A stretch of DNA of 64,000 bases from Cohnella sp. WQ 127256 (GCF_024519285.1 NZ_JAMZCY010000011.1:238786-302785); one strand, 5' to 3'. Numbered from the stretch's first letter, positions 28,691 through 37,872 are shown. Notes: generated from the letters alone by a model not told the origin. A program made the numbers and translations.

Positions 28691-29238
28691 TGATTGTGAT
28701 ACCTCCCAGTGATGGAGAATTCGGAGATTTAGTAGTTCGTCGTTGTTTAGGTCGATCAGAAGCTGAGTGGTCCACTTAGAGCATAAGTTAGCGAAGAGTT
28801 TTTGTTTAGAAAGCGTGAAAATGATACTGCGAATCCTCGCGAATACGACTCCCCCTATTTTAGGGAATCCTAAGCAGAAACAAAAAACCTACTATGGCCA
28901 TGGACAAAACCAACCACTACCCTCGCATAGTCAGAAAAACCAACAATGACAGGACTAACCCAACTCTTCTATCTAAAAATACCTAAGTCGTAACTTTGTC
29001 GTTCCACTATTCCTAACAGTTAACCGGTTTTTCCGCTTATCTACGGAGATGAGGGCATTGGAAAAAGAGCTCCCCCTCAGGTCTTTCGACCTTATGGGAC
29101 AGCCCCTTCGGATTATTAAGTCAACCAGGGATTACTGGTTGGCCTTTTGTTGTTAAGGTAATGTTTCGGATGAGATCAACTGTGATATCTGTAGCTACCA
29201 TTTTATTTTTCCCAGCGCTCTTTCTCCTACAGACTCAT
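28691..29238. other. Gene-poor region with a short unassigned ORF and hairpins
   Basis: This 550-bp stretch has no gene I can support. A 60-codon frame at 28767-28949 has a plausible protein-like stretch (LRILANTTPPILGNPKQKQ, then KTYYGHGQNQ) but no ribosome site and a stop just upstream, so it may be the tail of a decayed gene. An imperfect hairpin around AGGTC-TTTC-GACCT (about 29070-29108) and a small one at 29122-29141 (CAACCAG/CTGGTTG, then TTTT) follow. Confidence 0.5.
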
Positions 29239-30180
29239 CTAGGTGTCCGTCTTCATAAAGTGATAAATACCTCGAAATGTACTCAGTAATGTATTCTCAC
29301 TCCGCTTAACATTTGTGGTTATGCCATACGGATGAAGTCCCCGTATCAAAGCTGGCACGAACAATTCCCCACTCTTGGCGATTTGTCCGCCAATGACGAT
29401 AGCGTCTGGCTGAAATCTCTGCATAGTCTCTGCAAGGACTTGTGCCATACGTTCTCCGAACTGCTCGAACAATTGAACGGCCAGCTCATCACCTGATAGA
29501 GCTAACTGCGCCAGCTCCCGGACATCCTGTCCATCGGAGAGGTCAAACCCGAGCTGTGCAGCCAAACTCAGCACACCTCGACGGGAAACAAAATTGTCCG
29601 CGATGCCATCTCTGTAAGGGAGATGATACAGCCAGCCGTTCTCGGGCACGTCCTGACGTTGCTTGACCAAACGACGGTTGTCTACGAATCCCGAGCCGAG
29701 ACCGGTTCCGATCGTCATACAAACAACACGATCAGAGGTGGAGGCTTGACCATAAACAGCCTCTCCTAAGGCAAATAGGGATGCGTCATTCTCGAATGCC
29801 AGCCTCCAATTCGGAGCAAGGGATGCCGCGATTACAGAATCCTCCTGGAACACGGTTCTGAGCTTCTCACCGATATTCATGCCATAGATAGCTTCGAACT
29901 TATTCAATCCTTGAATATAGCTAATCCCCCGCTCATAATCAAAAGGGCCCGGAAAAGCGTATCCGATTCCGTATATACGCGCTCCCGACACTTCAATTAA
30001 GGCACTAGCCAAATCTCTCGCCATAGCCTTGAAATGTTCTGTTATTTCATCTACCGATCCATTCGAGTACGCCTCGTATTGAGTCAGTGTATGCTCTAAT
30101 ACCAATCCATCTATATGGATAATTCCCGCTTTAATGTAGGTTCCGCCTACATCAAAGGCGAGTAGATACTGATTCTCCAT
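29239..30180 (-). CDS. ROK-family sugar kinase
   Basis: A 313-aa protein of the ASKHA fold. The phosphate-1 loop DVGGTYIKAG is at the N-terminus, the phosphate-2-like loop TIGTGLGSGFVDN is central, and the adenosine-type segment DAIVIGGQIAKSG is near the end. The Cys-rich zinc motif of classical ROK kinases is absent. It lies 20 bp after the mannose-6-phosphate isomerase gene, which suggests that it phosphorylates a hexose such as mannose or fructose at C6. No DNA-binding N-terminus is present, so it is a kinase rather than a ROK repressor. Confidence 0.87.
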   Translation of the reverse strand: MENQYLLAFDVGGTYIKAGIIHIDGLVLEHTLTQYEAYSNGSVDEITEHFKAMARDLASALIEVSGARIYGIGYAFPGPFDYERGISYIQGLNKFEAIYGMNIGEKLRTVFQEDSVIAASLAPNWRLAFENDASLFALGEAVYGQASTSDRVVCMTIGTGLGSGFVDNRRLVKQRQDVPENGWLYHLPYRDGIADNFVSRRGVLSLAAQLGFDLSDGQDVRELAQLALSGDELAVQLFEQFGERMAQVLAETMQRFQPDAIVIGGQIAKSGELFVPALIRGLHPYGITTNVKRSENTLLSTFRGIYHFMKTDT

Positions 30181-30200
30181 GAACCCTCCCCCTTACATGA

Positions 30201-31970
30201 TCAAGCCCGCACATATGCCTTAATGGTGGCGATTGTCTGACCTACGCTTGGTCCGCTTGGACGAATCGTATAACGTTTAATGGATGCTGGGACTATAAAG
30301 GTTTCCGCATACCTTACAACAAACGGATCGAATTCTCCATCAGGGCTTTCCACCACAGCTTCTTCGCCCTCTACAAGATTAAGCATATGAACACTTCCGT
30401 TCCCATCATGCGTGACTGGCTCAGAGAACCAATGACGGCGGGTTTCGATAAACTGGAATTCGTGTAGTCCCGTCTGCTCCTCTTTCCATCCCGTTCCTTC
30501 TGCGATAGGCTCCACACGATCGATAAGCTCATCTTCAACCCATTTCGTTCTTCGATCCCACTGCACTACCTTCGAACCATGCTCAAGATGAACAGGACGT
30601 GGTTGGCCATCAAGTCCAACCTGACCCCAATCCCATAGCTTGAAAGTGAATATATAAGGTGTCGCGCTAATCTCCAGGATCATGCAGTCCTTCGCTGAGC
30701 AATGGATCGTGCCAGCCGGAATGAGGAAATGCTCATGCTTGTTAGCGGGGTAGATATTGACATACTGCTCTGCTGGGAATGCGATTTCTCCCGCTTGTGC
30801 CCGCTCCAAGTCCTGCCACATCTGCTGGGCATCTACCTCTTCCTTTACTCCAAGATAGACGAGTGCGCCTGGCTTCGAATCCAAAATATAATAGCTTTCA
30901 TCCTGCGTATAGGTCATACCAAATGTTTGTTTGATATAATCCGTCGTTGGATGAACCTGCAGGCTTAGATTACCTCCTCCAATCGTATCGAGAAAATCGA
31001 AACGAATCGGAAATTCGGCTCCGAAGCGGGCGAATACTCTATCCCCCAGCAGCTCGCGAGACTTGAAGAACACGAGATTGATTGAAGGTAATTCAATGCG
31101 CACAGGACCAAATTGGAAATAAAGGCTGTTCTCCTCAGGTACTCCGTCGAAGCCCCACGCATAAGGCTTCTCTTGTGGGGGTAGATCAATATGGGATTCT
31201 AGCCATGTACCTCCCCACACACCTGGATCGAAATACGGAACTAAACGAAAGGGTTGCGAAGCTGTCTGCTGCAAACCATTCATTAGCGCTTCACAAGTGA
31301 CCATCTTAGGATCGTCTTTCAAGTTTGTGTCCAAGTAGAAGTCTATTCGATTAAACAATTGACGCTTCAAGCGATCTGCCATACGCCATTCGAAGAAGAA
31401 GCCTCCTTTGTATTTACGAAGCGTCTCTTCCTCCTGATTGTCCATACGCCAATTACCGAACTCCTTGGAGCGATAACGCTGTTGGATTTCCCAGCGAGCC
31501 ATGTCCGCATAGACTAACACATCTCCTTCTGTGACCAAAGAAGCTCCGAATCCGATAATGACGACAAGACCTTCCTGCACCGCGTTCACTTTGTCCTTCA
31601 ACTCTTGCAATTGATCCTTGCCATAGAACTCATCGATCGTACATGGGGACATATAGCCGAATACCCGATCATCCGTCAAATATCTTTGGATCTCCTGCTT
31701 TATTTGATCCCCTGGGAGCGCCGCTTCTTCCGAGTGGATGACCATTACCGGTTCAAGCCGTGTTTCAAGAGCTTTGATGATCTCATCCTGGCGAACGGTT
31801 GGGTAACATTCTATGACTAGCACTGATTTCTTTACCGATAGGCTGCTGATCTGGGATTGGAGCACTTGTGCGATTTGTTCATAACCTTGCCAAGCTTGGT
31901 CGTCACATTGCTTTATATGTACCGTCGGTGCCTGATTATAGCTGCTTCTCTTTTTAACGTTAGTCATCAT
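30201..31970 (-). CDS. Class I mannose-6-phosphate isomerase with extended N-terminal domain
   Basis: A 589-aa protein. The C-terminal two-thirds (from about residue 215) is a cupin phosphomannose isomerase with the metal site SLQVHP (Gln and His), an acidic/aromatic segment DESYYILD, and LIPAGTIHCS (His). The first 200 residues are an extra domain with a Rossmann-like pattern (KSVLVIECYP, GLVVIIGFGASLV, DVLVYADMARWEIQQRY). It resembles a nucleotide-kinase fold but has no P-loop. It interconverts mannose-6-P and fructose-6-P. AGGAGG precedes the ATG, and the gene heads an operon with ROK. Confidence 0.88.
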   Translation of the reverse strand: MMTNVKKRSSYNQAPTVHIKQCDDQAWQGYEQIAQVLQSQISSLSVKKSVLVIECYPTVRQDEIIKALETRLEPVMVIHSEEAALPGDQIKQEIQRYLTDDRVFGYMSPCTIDEFYGKDQLQELKDKVNAVQEGLVVIIGFGASLVTEGDVLVYADMARWEIQQRYRSKEFGNWRMDNQEEETLRKYKGGFFFEWRMADRLKRQLFNRIDFYLDTNLKDDPKMVTCEALMNGLQQTASQPFRLVPYFDPGVWGGTWLESHIDLPPQEKPYAWGFDGVPEENSLYFQFGPVRIELPSINLVFFKSRELLGDRVFARFGAEFPIRFDFLDTIGGGNLSLQVHPTTDYIKQTFGMTYTQDESYYILDSKPGALVYLGVKEEVDAQQMWQDLERAQAGEIAFPAEQYVNIYPANKHEHFLIPAGTIHCSAKDCMILEISATPYIFTFKLWDWGQVGLDGQPRPVHLEHGSKVVQWDRRTKWVEDELIDRVEPIAEGTGWKEEQTGLHEFQFIETRRHWFSEPVTHDGNGSVHMLNLVEGEEAVVESPDGEFDPFVVRYAETFIVPASIKRYTIRPSGPSVGQTIATIKAYVRA

Positions 31971-31994
31971 TTGTGAAAAACCTCCTGAGATCTA

Positions 31995-32024
31995 ATTATA
32001 TTATCAATACATAACACATTGTAA
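31995..32024 (-). promoter_or_regulatory. Promoter of the isomerase-ROK operon with shared ATTGATAATATA motif
   Basis: On the minus strand, TTACAA (32024-32019) and TATAAT (32000-31995) are 18 nt apart. The 12-mer ATTGATAATATA (32008-31997) covers the spacer and -10. It recurs exactly in the same orientation upstream of the DeoR gene. Confidence 0.6.
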
Positions 32025-32062
32025 CAGATAATAACTAAATATAACACCTAAACACAAAGAAA

Positions 32063-32091
32063 ACCTCTGCGTGTGCTTCCTACGCAGAGGT
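32063..32091 (-). terminator. Terminator of the DeoR gene
   Basis: ACCTCTGCGT and ACGCAGAGGT form a perfect 10-bp stem, followed on the minus strand by TTTTCTTT. Confidence 0.85.
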
Positions 32092-32104
32092 AACAGTCAA
32101 CTAT

Positions 32105-32872
32105 CTATACGATATGCAGGGGTATACCCTGTTGCATGAAATGGTCCTTCATTTCCAATGAAATTCCACTGTCCGTGATTACTGCGGATATTTCGGCTGC
32201 CATTGCAGTCGTCGTGAAGGACCTTGCGCCAAACTTGGAGGAATCAAGCAGCATGACGGTTTGCCCAGCGGAACGAATCATTGCTTGTTTTACTCGCGTA
32301 TCAAGTAGATTAGGATCCGTGAAGCCCGTTTCCGGAGTGAACCCTAAGCCCGACAGAAAAACCGTATTCGCATGAAATTGTTCAAAGAACGATTCGGCTA
32401 CCGGCCCAACGAAAGTGCTGGACTGTTCCCTTAGCATCCCACCGCAGCAGAGCACCACATTCCGTCCGGCCCCCGTATTTAGCAAATTCAACGTATTCAG
32501 TCCATTAGAAAGTACCGTTAATTGTGAAAATGAAAGTAGATAAGGAGCCATTCGGGCAACCGTAGTTCCACCTTCAAGAATAAGCACATCGCCCTCATTC
32601 ACAAAATGCTTAATCGCATATGCAGCTATCCGTTCCTTAACATCTTGGTTCCGAGTTTCTTTCTCAATCGCTGCGGGTTCTTGTACATAACTCTGAGCGA
32701 GTACCGCACCGCCATGTGATAGAATCACATGGCCTGTTGATTCTAACTGCCTCAAATCCCGACGAACCGTCATTTCAGACACGTTCAAGGCTTGACTAAG
32801 ATGCTTGATTGTACATCCGCCTTCATTGGACAGATATTCGATAATGGCGGACTTACGTTGAATGGGAAGCAA
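32105..32872 (-). CDS. DeoR-family transcriptional regulator
   Basis: A 255-aa regulator. The DeoR HTH is at residues 1-57 (RKSAIIEYL and NVSEMTVRRDLRQLESTG), followed by the sugar-phosphate-sensing DeoRC domain (EGDVLILEGGTTVARMAPYL, LTVLSNGLNTLNLL). The open frame runs to 32965, but its upstream 31 residues form a spurious hydrophobic stretch. GAGAGG precedes TTG 32872, where DeoR proteins normally begin (LPIQRKSAI). It lies just upstream of the isomerase-ROK operon, separated by a terminator, and probably represses it and itself. Confidence 0.9.
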   Translation of the reverse strand: MLPIQRKSAIIEYLSNEGGCTIKHLSQALNVSEMTVRRDLRQLESTGHVILSHGGAVLAQSYVQEPAAIEKETRNQDVKERIAAYAIKHFVNEGDVLILEGGTTVARMAPYLLSFSQLTVLSNGLNTLNLLNTGAGRNVVLCCGGMLREQSSTFVGPVAESFFEQFHANTVFLSGLGFTPETGFTDPNLLDTRVKQAMIRSAGQTVMLLDSSKFGARSFTTTAMAAEISAVITDSGISLEMKDHFMQQGIPLHIV

Positions 32873-32912
32873 TCTAAGCACCTCTCGTTTCAATTTCACA
32901 CATAATATAACA

Positions 32913-32924
32913 TATATTATCAAT
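32913..32924 (-). promoter_or_regulatory. Second copy of the ATTGATAATATA motif, upstream of DeoR
   Basis: Exact 12-bp match to the motif at 31997-32008, about 40 bp upstream of the DeoR start. It is a candidate autoregulatory operator. Confidence 0.45.
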
Positions 32925-33012
32925 GTAAAAACAATAAGTAAACTGCCGCAACACGGAGTCCACACCTTCCCTTCACCCAGGAGAGTGAATCTTGTCTTAA
33001 TCCTAAAAGGAA

Positions 33013-33055
33013 AAGCTGCCCCATAAGACCCTTAGGGTCCATATGGAACAGCCTT
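33013..33055 (-). terminator. Terminator of the oxidoreductase-AraC operon
   Basis: On the minus strand, an imperfect GGCTGTTCCATATGGACCC hairpin closes with GGGTCTTATGGGGCAGC and continues TTTTCCTTTT. Confidence 0.75.
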
Positions 33056-33074
33056 GATAATAGAAGGATTTATG

Positions 33075-34154
33075 TTAAGGCAATTCAATCGACACTTCAC
33101 GCTTAGCATCCGCTGACCTGAGCACACCGTCGATAATTGCTTGCTGAATCAGAATCTGCTCGCCCGGAATCGGAGCTGGCCGTCCGTCTCGCACGGCTTC
33201 GGCGAAGTCTCTTACTTTCTCGTCGAACAAATTCAGCTTATGCTCAATGAGAGGAATCGCTGTTTGCGTGTGACCGCCGTACTCGTCATGGAATAATGAC
33301 ATCGATCCGATGGAGCCATCCCAAACACCCGACCATGGTCCGCTACCTGCAGAAGTTACTTTAAGCCCCGCATCCGTACCTAAGAACATCGTCGCACCAA
33401 GCGTATCCATGTGCATTGCCCATGAAATCTTGAATTGTAACACTAGATCATTTTCAAATCGGACCATGGCCACTCCGAAATCTTCGACCTCGAATTTGCT
33501 AGCTTCCGAATGATAGAGCGCATTAGTCCCAAAGTGGTTTGATGTAAAAGCAGACACAGTCAAAGGACGAGGGTAACCCATCGCGTTAAGCGCCATATCC
33601 AAGGAGTAACAGCCGATATCCGCCATCGCTCCGGCTCCAGCCAGCTTCTTACTAATGAAGGTTCCGCCTGGCATACCCCGGCGACGTCCGCCCCCAGTTT
33701 CCGCATAATACACTTTGCCAAGTCTTCCGGATTGAACGATATCTTGCAGCAGCTTCATATTGGGGTCATAACGCGGTTGAAAGCCAAGCGTTAGCATGTT
33801 GCCCGTATCCCGCGCCACCTGCGTCATCTCAAGTGCTTCCTGAAGCGTAACTGACATTGGCTTTTCCAATAAAACCTGTTTTCCCGCCCGCAACGCATCA
33901 ACAGTTGTCACATGGTGAGAGACATTTGGTGTGCAAATACTTACTGCATCGAGCTCTTGCTCCAATAGCTTCTGATGTCCATCGTAAGCCGCAGCTCCGA
34001 CGAGCTGCTCTGCATCTACGAATTGTTCCGCCTTGCCAGGAATAACGTCAGCAACGGCAACGATTTCTACGAAAGGCAGCCTTTGGTAAGCTGATACATG
34101 TGCTCTTGCAATTCCGCCGCTTCCAATAATGCCCACTCTTATATTTTTACTCAT
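33075..34154 (-). CDS. Gfo/Idh/MocA-family NAD(P)-dependent oxidoreductase
   Basis: A 359-aa enzyme. The N-terminal Rossmann fold begins VGIIGSGGIARAHV, with the catalytic-region motif LEKPMSVT (Lys of EKP) and DIGCYSLDMALNAMG following in the C-terminal half. Family members oxidise or reduce sugars, inositols or sugar acids, and the exact substrate is not deducible. Its start codon overlaps the stop of the AraC gene (ATGA, 4 bp), so translation is coupled. Confidence 0.92.
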   Translation of the reverse strand: MSKNIRVGIIGSGGIARAHVSAYQRLPFVEIVAVADVIPGKAEQFVDAEQLVGAAAYDGHQKLLEQELDAVSICTPNVSHHVTTVDALRAGKQVLLEKPMSVTLQEALEMTQVARDTGNMLTLGFQPRYDPNMKLLQDIVQSGRLGKVYYAETGGGRRRGMPGGTFISKKLAGAGAMADIGCYSLDMALNAMGYPRPLTVSAFTSNHFGTNALYHSEASKFEVEDFGVAMVRFENDLVLQFKISWAMHMDTLGATMFLGTDAGLKVTSAGSGPWSGVWDGSIGSMSLFHDEYGGHTQTAIPLIEHKLNLFDEKVRDFAEAVRDGRPAPIPGEQILIQQAIIDGVLRSADAKREVSIELP

Positions 34155-35194
34155 GATGATCCGCTTCCTTCTCTCGTTAGATTATTGAACGCCCCGCGAG
34201 CTTCGTCAGTATGCTTCCTTCGATAGACGCTAGGCGTAACCTCGTACTTATTTTTGAACACTGGATATAAGTAATTTGGATTGGCGTAACCGTGATTAAG
34301 GGCAATTTCTTCTATCGGCTTATCGGTATGGACTAGCTCCGAACAAATGCCTGACAAGCGAATATGCTCCAAGTAATCTCTGAATGTCGTCTGTCCTTCG
34401 CTACGGAAAATACGCTGCAGCTGTCGTGGACTAATATGAATCGTTTCGGCTACCTGCTCCAAGGAAATCGGCAAGCTTTCGTTATCCTGAATATATTGGG
34501 TAGCAAGCTGATAGCGGTGAAAATTCATGTCCCGCTCCGGTATTCCAGGCTTCCCCTCCAGGTTATCGAACACACGGGTCGTACGTAGCAGGATTTGGAT
34601 GATCGCTTGTTTCATCAGCGTGTAGAATCCCGATGGCTGCTCCTCCCAAATTCGGTAAGCATCCAGAAATCCTTTCATCGCATGAAACCGATCGACAATA
34701 GGAATGGCTGGCATTCGATCAAGAGCTGCTATACACGCCTTAGCCTCACTTGCTTCCAGATCATCCCCCCAACTCTCCCCTTCGGATTGTGTATCCAATG
34801 GAACGATGTCCAAGTGCAGGCAGAGCTCGTACATGGATTCGTCTGGGTCCGACTCCTGATAATGCATTAAATCCGGGCCGGTCAAATAGAACAAACCCTC
34901 ATTGAGATCATAAGTCTGATCGATAAGAATGACTTTCCCTTTGCCCTTAGGAATAAAATGAAACTCGTACTCGGAATGCTTGTGAAAGCTAATAATACTA
35001 CCGGGAGAAAATATAGCCAGATGACAGCGGAGCACTCGAATGCCATAAGGCCCCCATCGGAATTGCAATTCTAAGCGATCAAGAGCATCTGGCTTGTTGG
35101 TCATGCGGGCATAGGGAAAAGGACTGAGATGTCCGGCGGATTTCCGATCCTGTTGCTTTCTCGAATCCCTATCACGCTTGTCCTTATCGTTCAC
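34151..35194 (-). CDS. AraC-family transcriptional regulator with cupin sensor domain
   Basis: A 347-aa regulator. The N-terminal cupin (SPGSIISFHKHSEYEFHFIPKGKG, DQTYDLNEGLFYLTGPDLMHYQ) would bind a carbohydrate effector. The C-terminal HTH_18 region (about 230-330) has LEQVAETIHISPRQLQRIFR and PIEEIALNHGYANPNYLYPVFK. The start is GTG. It sits between two Gfo/Idh oxidoreductase genes in one operon and is a good candidate to bind the promoter block shared with the GH38 alpha-mannosidase gene. Confidence 0.92.
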   Translation of the reverse strand: MNDKDKRDRDSRKQQDRKSAGHLSPFPYARMTNKPDALDRLELQFRWGPYGIRVLRCHLAIFSPGSIISFHKHSEYEFHFIPKGKGKVILIDQTYDLNEGLFYLTGPDLMHYQESDPDESMYELCLHLDIVPLDTQSEGESWGDDLEASEAKACIAALDRMPAIPIVDRFHAMKGFLDAYRIWEEQPSGFYTLMKQAIIQILLRTTRVFDNLEGKPGIPERDMNFHRYQLATQYIQDNESLPISLEQVAETIHISPRQLQRIFRSEGQTTFRDYLEHIRLSGICSELVHTDKPIEEIALNHGYANPNYLYPVFKNKYEVTPSVYRRKHTDEARGAFNNLTREGSGSS

Positions 35195-35241
35195 CGCCCG
35201 CTTCCCCCTCTTCTCCTATTCCTTGAATGACTCCATTAAGC

Positions 35242-36228
35242 TTACGCCAGCTCGTCGATCCGAATCGGACGACCTTCCGCAACAGAACGAGTCGACGCTT
35301 CCATTAACCGGGTTAGATCTGCCGCCAATGCGACATTATCAACAGCTTCCGTACCATTCTGAATATGTCCCACCCATTGATCAAATGCGACTGGAAGAGG
35401 TGCATCCACTTCAAGCTCCACCCAGTTCTTGCTGCCACTATTCGTACGCATAACTGGAACTTCATGCGGGAATCCAAATAACAAAGTACCTTCTGTGCCA
35501 TGTAGTTCAATGGAGAAAGGAGAGTGACTGTTCACGAAGCCCGCTTCTACGATCCCAAGAGCACCTTCAGGGTAACGAAGAACAGCTACGGCATTGTCTT
35601 CAACCTCTTTGCGCGTTACATATCCGAAATTCGCACTTACGCTCTCCGGCATTCCAAGGAATAGCCGAACAAGATACATCGGATGACAGCCAAGGTCGAT
35701 CAAAGCTCCCCCACCACATTGTTCTTTGGAATAAAAGTGGGGTGGCAACCAATCTGCAGTCGCCCCGTTGTGGGATAGACGAACTCTAGCCAATGTGAGC
35801 TTGCCAAGTGAACCTTCACGGATCACTTTCTCAATCGAACGAGTATACCCCGCATAGAGACGTGGGAGCGACACCGTAAACTTCACTCCTGCTTCCTTGA
35901 TCGCCGCAATGATTTCCGTAACCTCTTTGTTCGTAGGTGCAACAACTTTTTCTGTGAAAATATGCTTACCCGCACGTGCGGCTTTAATCATTACCTCATG
36001 ATGAAGATTGGTTGGCGCGTCGACGATAACCGCATCGATATCGTCCCGAGCAAGCATCTCATCTAACGACTCGTAATAAGGTACCTTGTATTCCTCAGCT
36101 TTTGTTTTTCCGCGTATCGGATTCTCGTCCCATATTGCAGTCAGTTCTGTGGAGGGATTTCTTACTGCTTGTTCCGTGTACTCATCTGCATGAACATGCC
36201 AATAACTGATTTTACCTATCCGAATCAT
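35242..36228 (-). CDS. Gfo/Idh/MocA-family oxidoreductase
   Basis: A 328-aa enzyme and first gene of the oxidoreductase-AraC operon. The start at 36228 (MIRIGKISYWHVH) has AGGAGG 7 nt upstream, and the frame to 36252 has none. The dinucleotide-binding N-terminus has lost part of the GxGxxG pattern (IGKISYWHVHADEY), as in several branches of this family. The usual EKP reads EKV (FTEKVVAPT), though the Lys is kept. DLGCHPMYLVRLFLG is present. Its promoter block is shared with the GH38 gene, tying it to mannoside metabolism. Confidence 0.88.
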   Translation of the reverse strand: MIRIGKISYWHVHADEYTEQAVRNPSTELTAIWDENPIRGKTKAEEYKVPYYESLDEMLARDDIDAVIVDAPTNLHHEVMIKAARAGKHIFTEKVVAPTNKEVTEIIAAIKEAGVKFTVSLPRLYAGYTRSIEKVIREGSLGKLTLARVRLSHNGATADWLPPHFYSKEQCGGGALIDLGCHPMYLVRLFLGMPESVSANFGYVTRKEVEDNAVAVLRYPEGALGIVEAGFVNSHSPFSIELHGTEGTLLFGFPHEVPVMRTNSGSKNWVELEVDAPLPVAFDQWVGHIQNGTEAVDNVALAADLTRLMEASTRSVAEGRPIRIDELA

Positions 36229-36276
36229 GTAGAAGCCTCCTTGGCTCATCAACTTAAAATATACGACAACAGATAC

Positions 36277-36343
36277 AGATTACACAACTTAATAAGCGAT
36301 GATAATGAGTTTTTATGCCATTTAAACTACGAAATTACGACAC
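36277..36343 (-). promoter_or_regulatory. Promoter block shared with the alpha-mannosidase gene
   Basis: By hand alignment, 48 of 67 positions match 53458-53524 without gaps. In the direction of transcription it holds GTGTCGTAAT, then TGGCAT, then CATTAT, then AGTTGTGTAATCT. TAATCT with a preceding TG looks like an extended -10, with TTATCA 17 nt upstream as a weak -35. The upstream boxes suit an activator. Confidence 0.65.
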
Positions 36344-36434
36344 AGCATTCTTAAACCCTTCCCTTGCTTGATTGTCCACCCCTGAACGGATACGATAAGA
36401 TTAATGAAATTCTACTTGTAAAGGAGTTCTCTCC

Positions 36435-37607
36435 ATGAATGATTTAAAAGCAACCATTCGCGAAACAATACACAATTACTCGACTCATTTAATAGAAATC
36501 GCTACCTATATTGGAACACATCCAGAATTAGGACATGAGGAGAAGCTGGCGTCTGCTCTACTGACCAAGGAATTAGAAGCATTAGACTATAAAGTCGATA
36601 GAGGCGTTTTAGGCTTAGAGACTGCATTTATTGCGGAATATTGTTCTGAAAAACCAGGACCGATCATTGGCCTACTCGCAGAATATGACGCTCTTCCAGA
36701 GCTGGGCCATGCCTGTGGCCATCATCTTATTTGTACGATGGCGCTTGGCGCGGCAGCGGGCTTGCGTGCGGTCGCTGACGAGACAGGTGGAACGATCCGT
36801 GTCTATGGAACTCCTGCCGAGGAAACCAAGGGTGCCAAAATTGACATGACCAACGCAAACTTATTCGATGATTGCGACATTGCGATTATGGCTCATCCTT
36901 ATCACGTTTATGAGCGATCAGGCGCTTCAATGGCCATGGATGCTTTGCAATTCGAATTCCATGGCAAAGCAGCACACGCCGCGGCCAATCCCGATCAAGG
37001 AATTAATGCCTTGGATGCAGTCATTCTCTTGTTTAACTCGATTAATGCTTTACGGCAGCAGACCCAAGAAGATGCCCGAATCCATGGCATCATCTCGAAC
37101 GGTGGGCAAGCTCCGAATATTATCCCTGCTTATGCTGTAGCCCAATTCTACGTCAGATCTGCAACCCGCTCTTACACAGATGAGCTTGCACGCAAAGTAA
37201 CCGCCTGCGCAGAAGCAGCCGGTATCGCGACGGGTTGTAAGCTTACGGTTAGCAATTATGAGTACTCCTATGACGAGTTACGCACAAACAAAACTTTGTC
37301 CGAGGTATTCACGGCTAATCTAATCGCCAATGGAGTCCCTGAGAAAGACATTCAAGGTGGTCACGACAACGGATCTCTGGATCTCGGCAACGTTTCGCTC
37401 CGCTGTCCGGTTATCCATCCTTACATCAAGGTCGTTAATGAGCCTCATCAGCTTCATACGACGGAGTTCCGGGATGCCGCTCAAACGGATACGGCCTATG
37501 AAGCAATGGTGTTTGGTGCGACCATGCTAGCCTTTACAGCCTGTGATGTTCTGACGGATGCTCAACTATTGAATAAGATTAAGGAAGAGTTCCGGCAGCT
37601 TGATTAG
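36435..37607 (+). CDS. M20-family amidohydrolase/peptidase
   Basis: A 390-aa metallohydrolase of the M20D/AbgB-like group. Metal-site motifs are GHACGHHL (residues 91-98), PAEETKGAK (about 131-139, the metal and catalytic Glu pair) and AHPYHVY. The lid domain carries FHGKAAHAAANPDQGINALDA. Such enzymes cleave N-acyl amino acids, aminobenzoyl-glutamate or dipeptides. AGGAG sits 8 nt before the ATG. The gene is divergent from the oxidoreductase operon and ends at its own terminator. Confidence 0.9.
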   Translation: MNDLKATIRETIHNYSTHLIEIATYIGTHPELGHEEKLASALLTKELEALDYKVDRGVLGLETAFIAEYCSEKPGPIIGLLAEYDALPELGHACGHHLICTMALGAAAGLRAVADETGGTIRVYGTPAEETKGAKIDMTNANLFDDCDIAIMAHPYHVYERSGASMAMDALQFEFHGKAAHAAANPDQGINALDAVILLFNSINALRQQTQEDARIHGIISNGGQAPNIIPAYAVAQFYVRSATRSYTDELARKVTACAEAAGIATGCKLTVSNYEYSYDELRTNKTLSEVFTANLIANGVPEKDIQGGHDNGSLDLGNVSLRCPVIHPYIKVVNEPHQLHTTEFRDAAQTDTAYEAMVFGATMLAFTACDVLTDAQLLNKIKEEFRQLD

Positions 37608-37632
37608 GAATGACAATAATGATCGATTGCCC

Positions 37633-37676
37633 ACGGTCGAGTATGAGGATAAATCCTCTTGCTCGACCGTTTTTTT
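37633..37676 (+). terminator. Terminator of the M20 hydrolase gene
   Basis: ACGGTCGAG/CTCGACCGT with an inner GAGGA-TAAA-TCCTC stem, followed by seven T. Confidence 0.9.
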
Positions 37677-37872
37677 ACATATAACGTAAGTGAGTAAGAA
37701 GGCACAATTTGTTCTTATTTGGATCTTTTCAGGAATGTCAATTAACAAGAGATGAATCCTGTAATATTCACACAAAATTTGGATATGATCTCTGCTTTTG
37801 CATTCCTTCGGACCGATATAAAGATATATAATAAATACAATTATTCATAATTCACCCAAAGGGGAAACGCAC

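Noticed and set aside
28767..28949. 60-codon frame with a protein-like end
   Set aside because: No ribosome site, a stop directly upstream and no recognisable family. Kept only as a note in the intergenic entry.
32873..32965. Hydrophobic N-terminal extension of the DeoR regulator
   Set aside because: DeoR proteins begin at the HTH. The TTG at 32872 has a good ribosome site, and the extension is AT-rich promoter DNA.
37812..37819. Sigma-D promoter for the chemoreceptor (ACCGATAT)
   Set aside because: The -10 resembles GCCGATAT, but no TAAA lies about 15 nt upstream, so I do not list it as a promoter.
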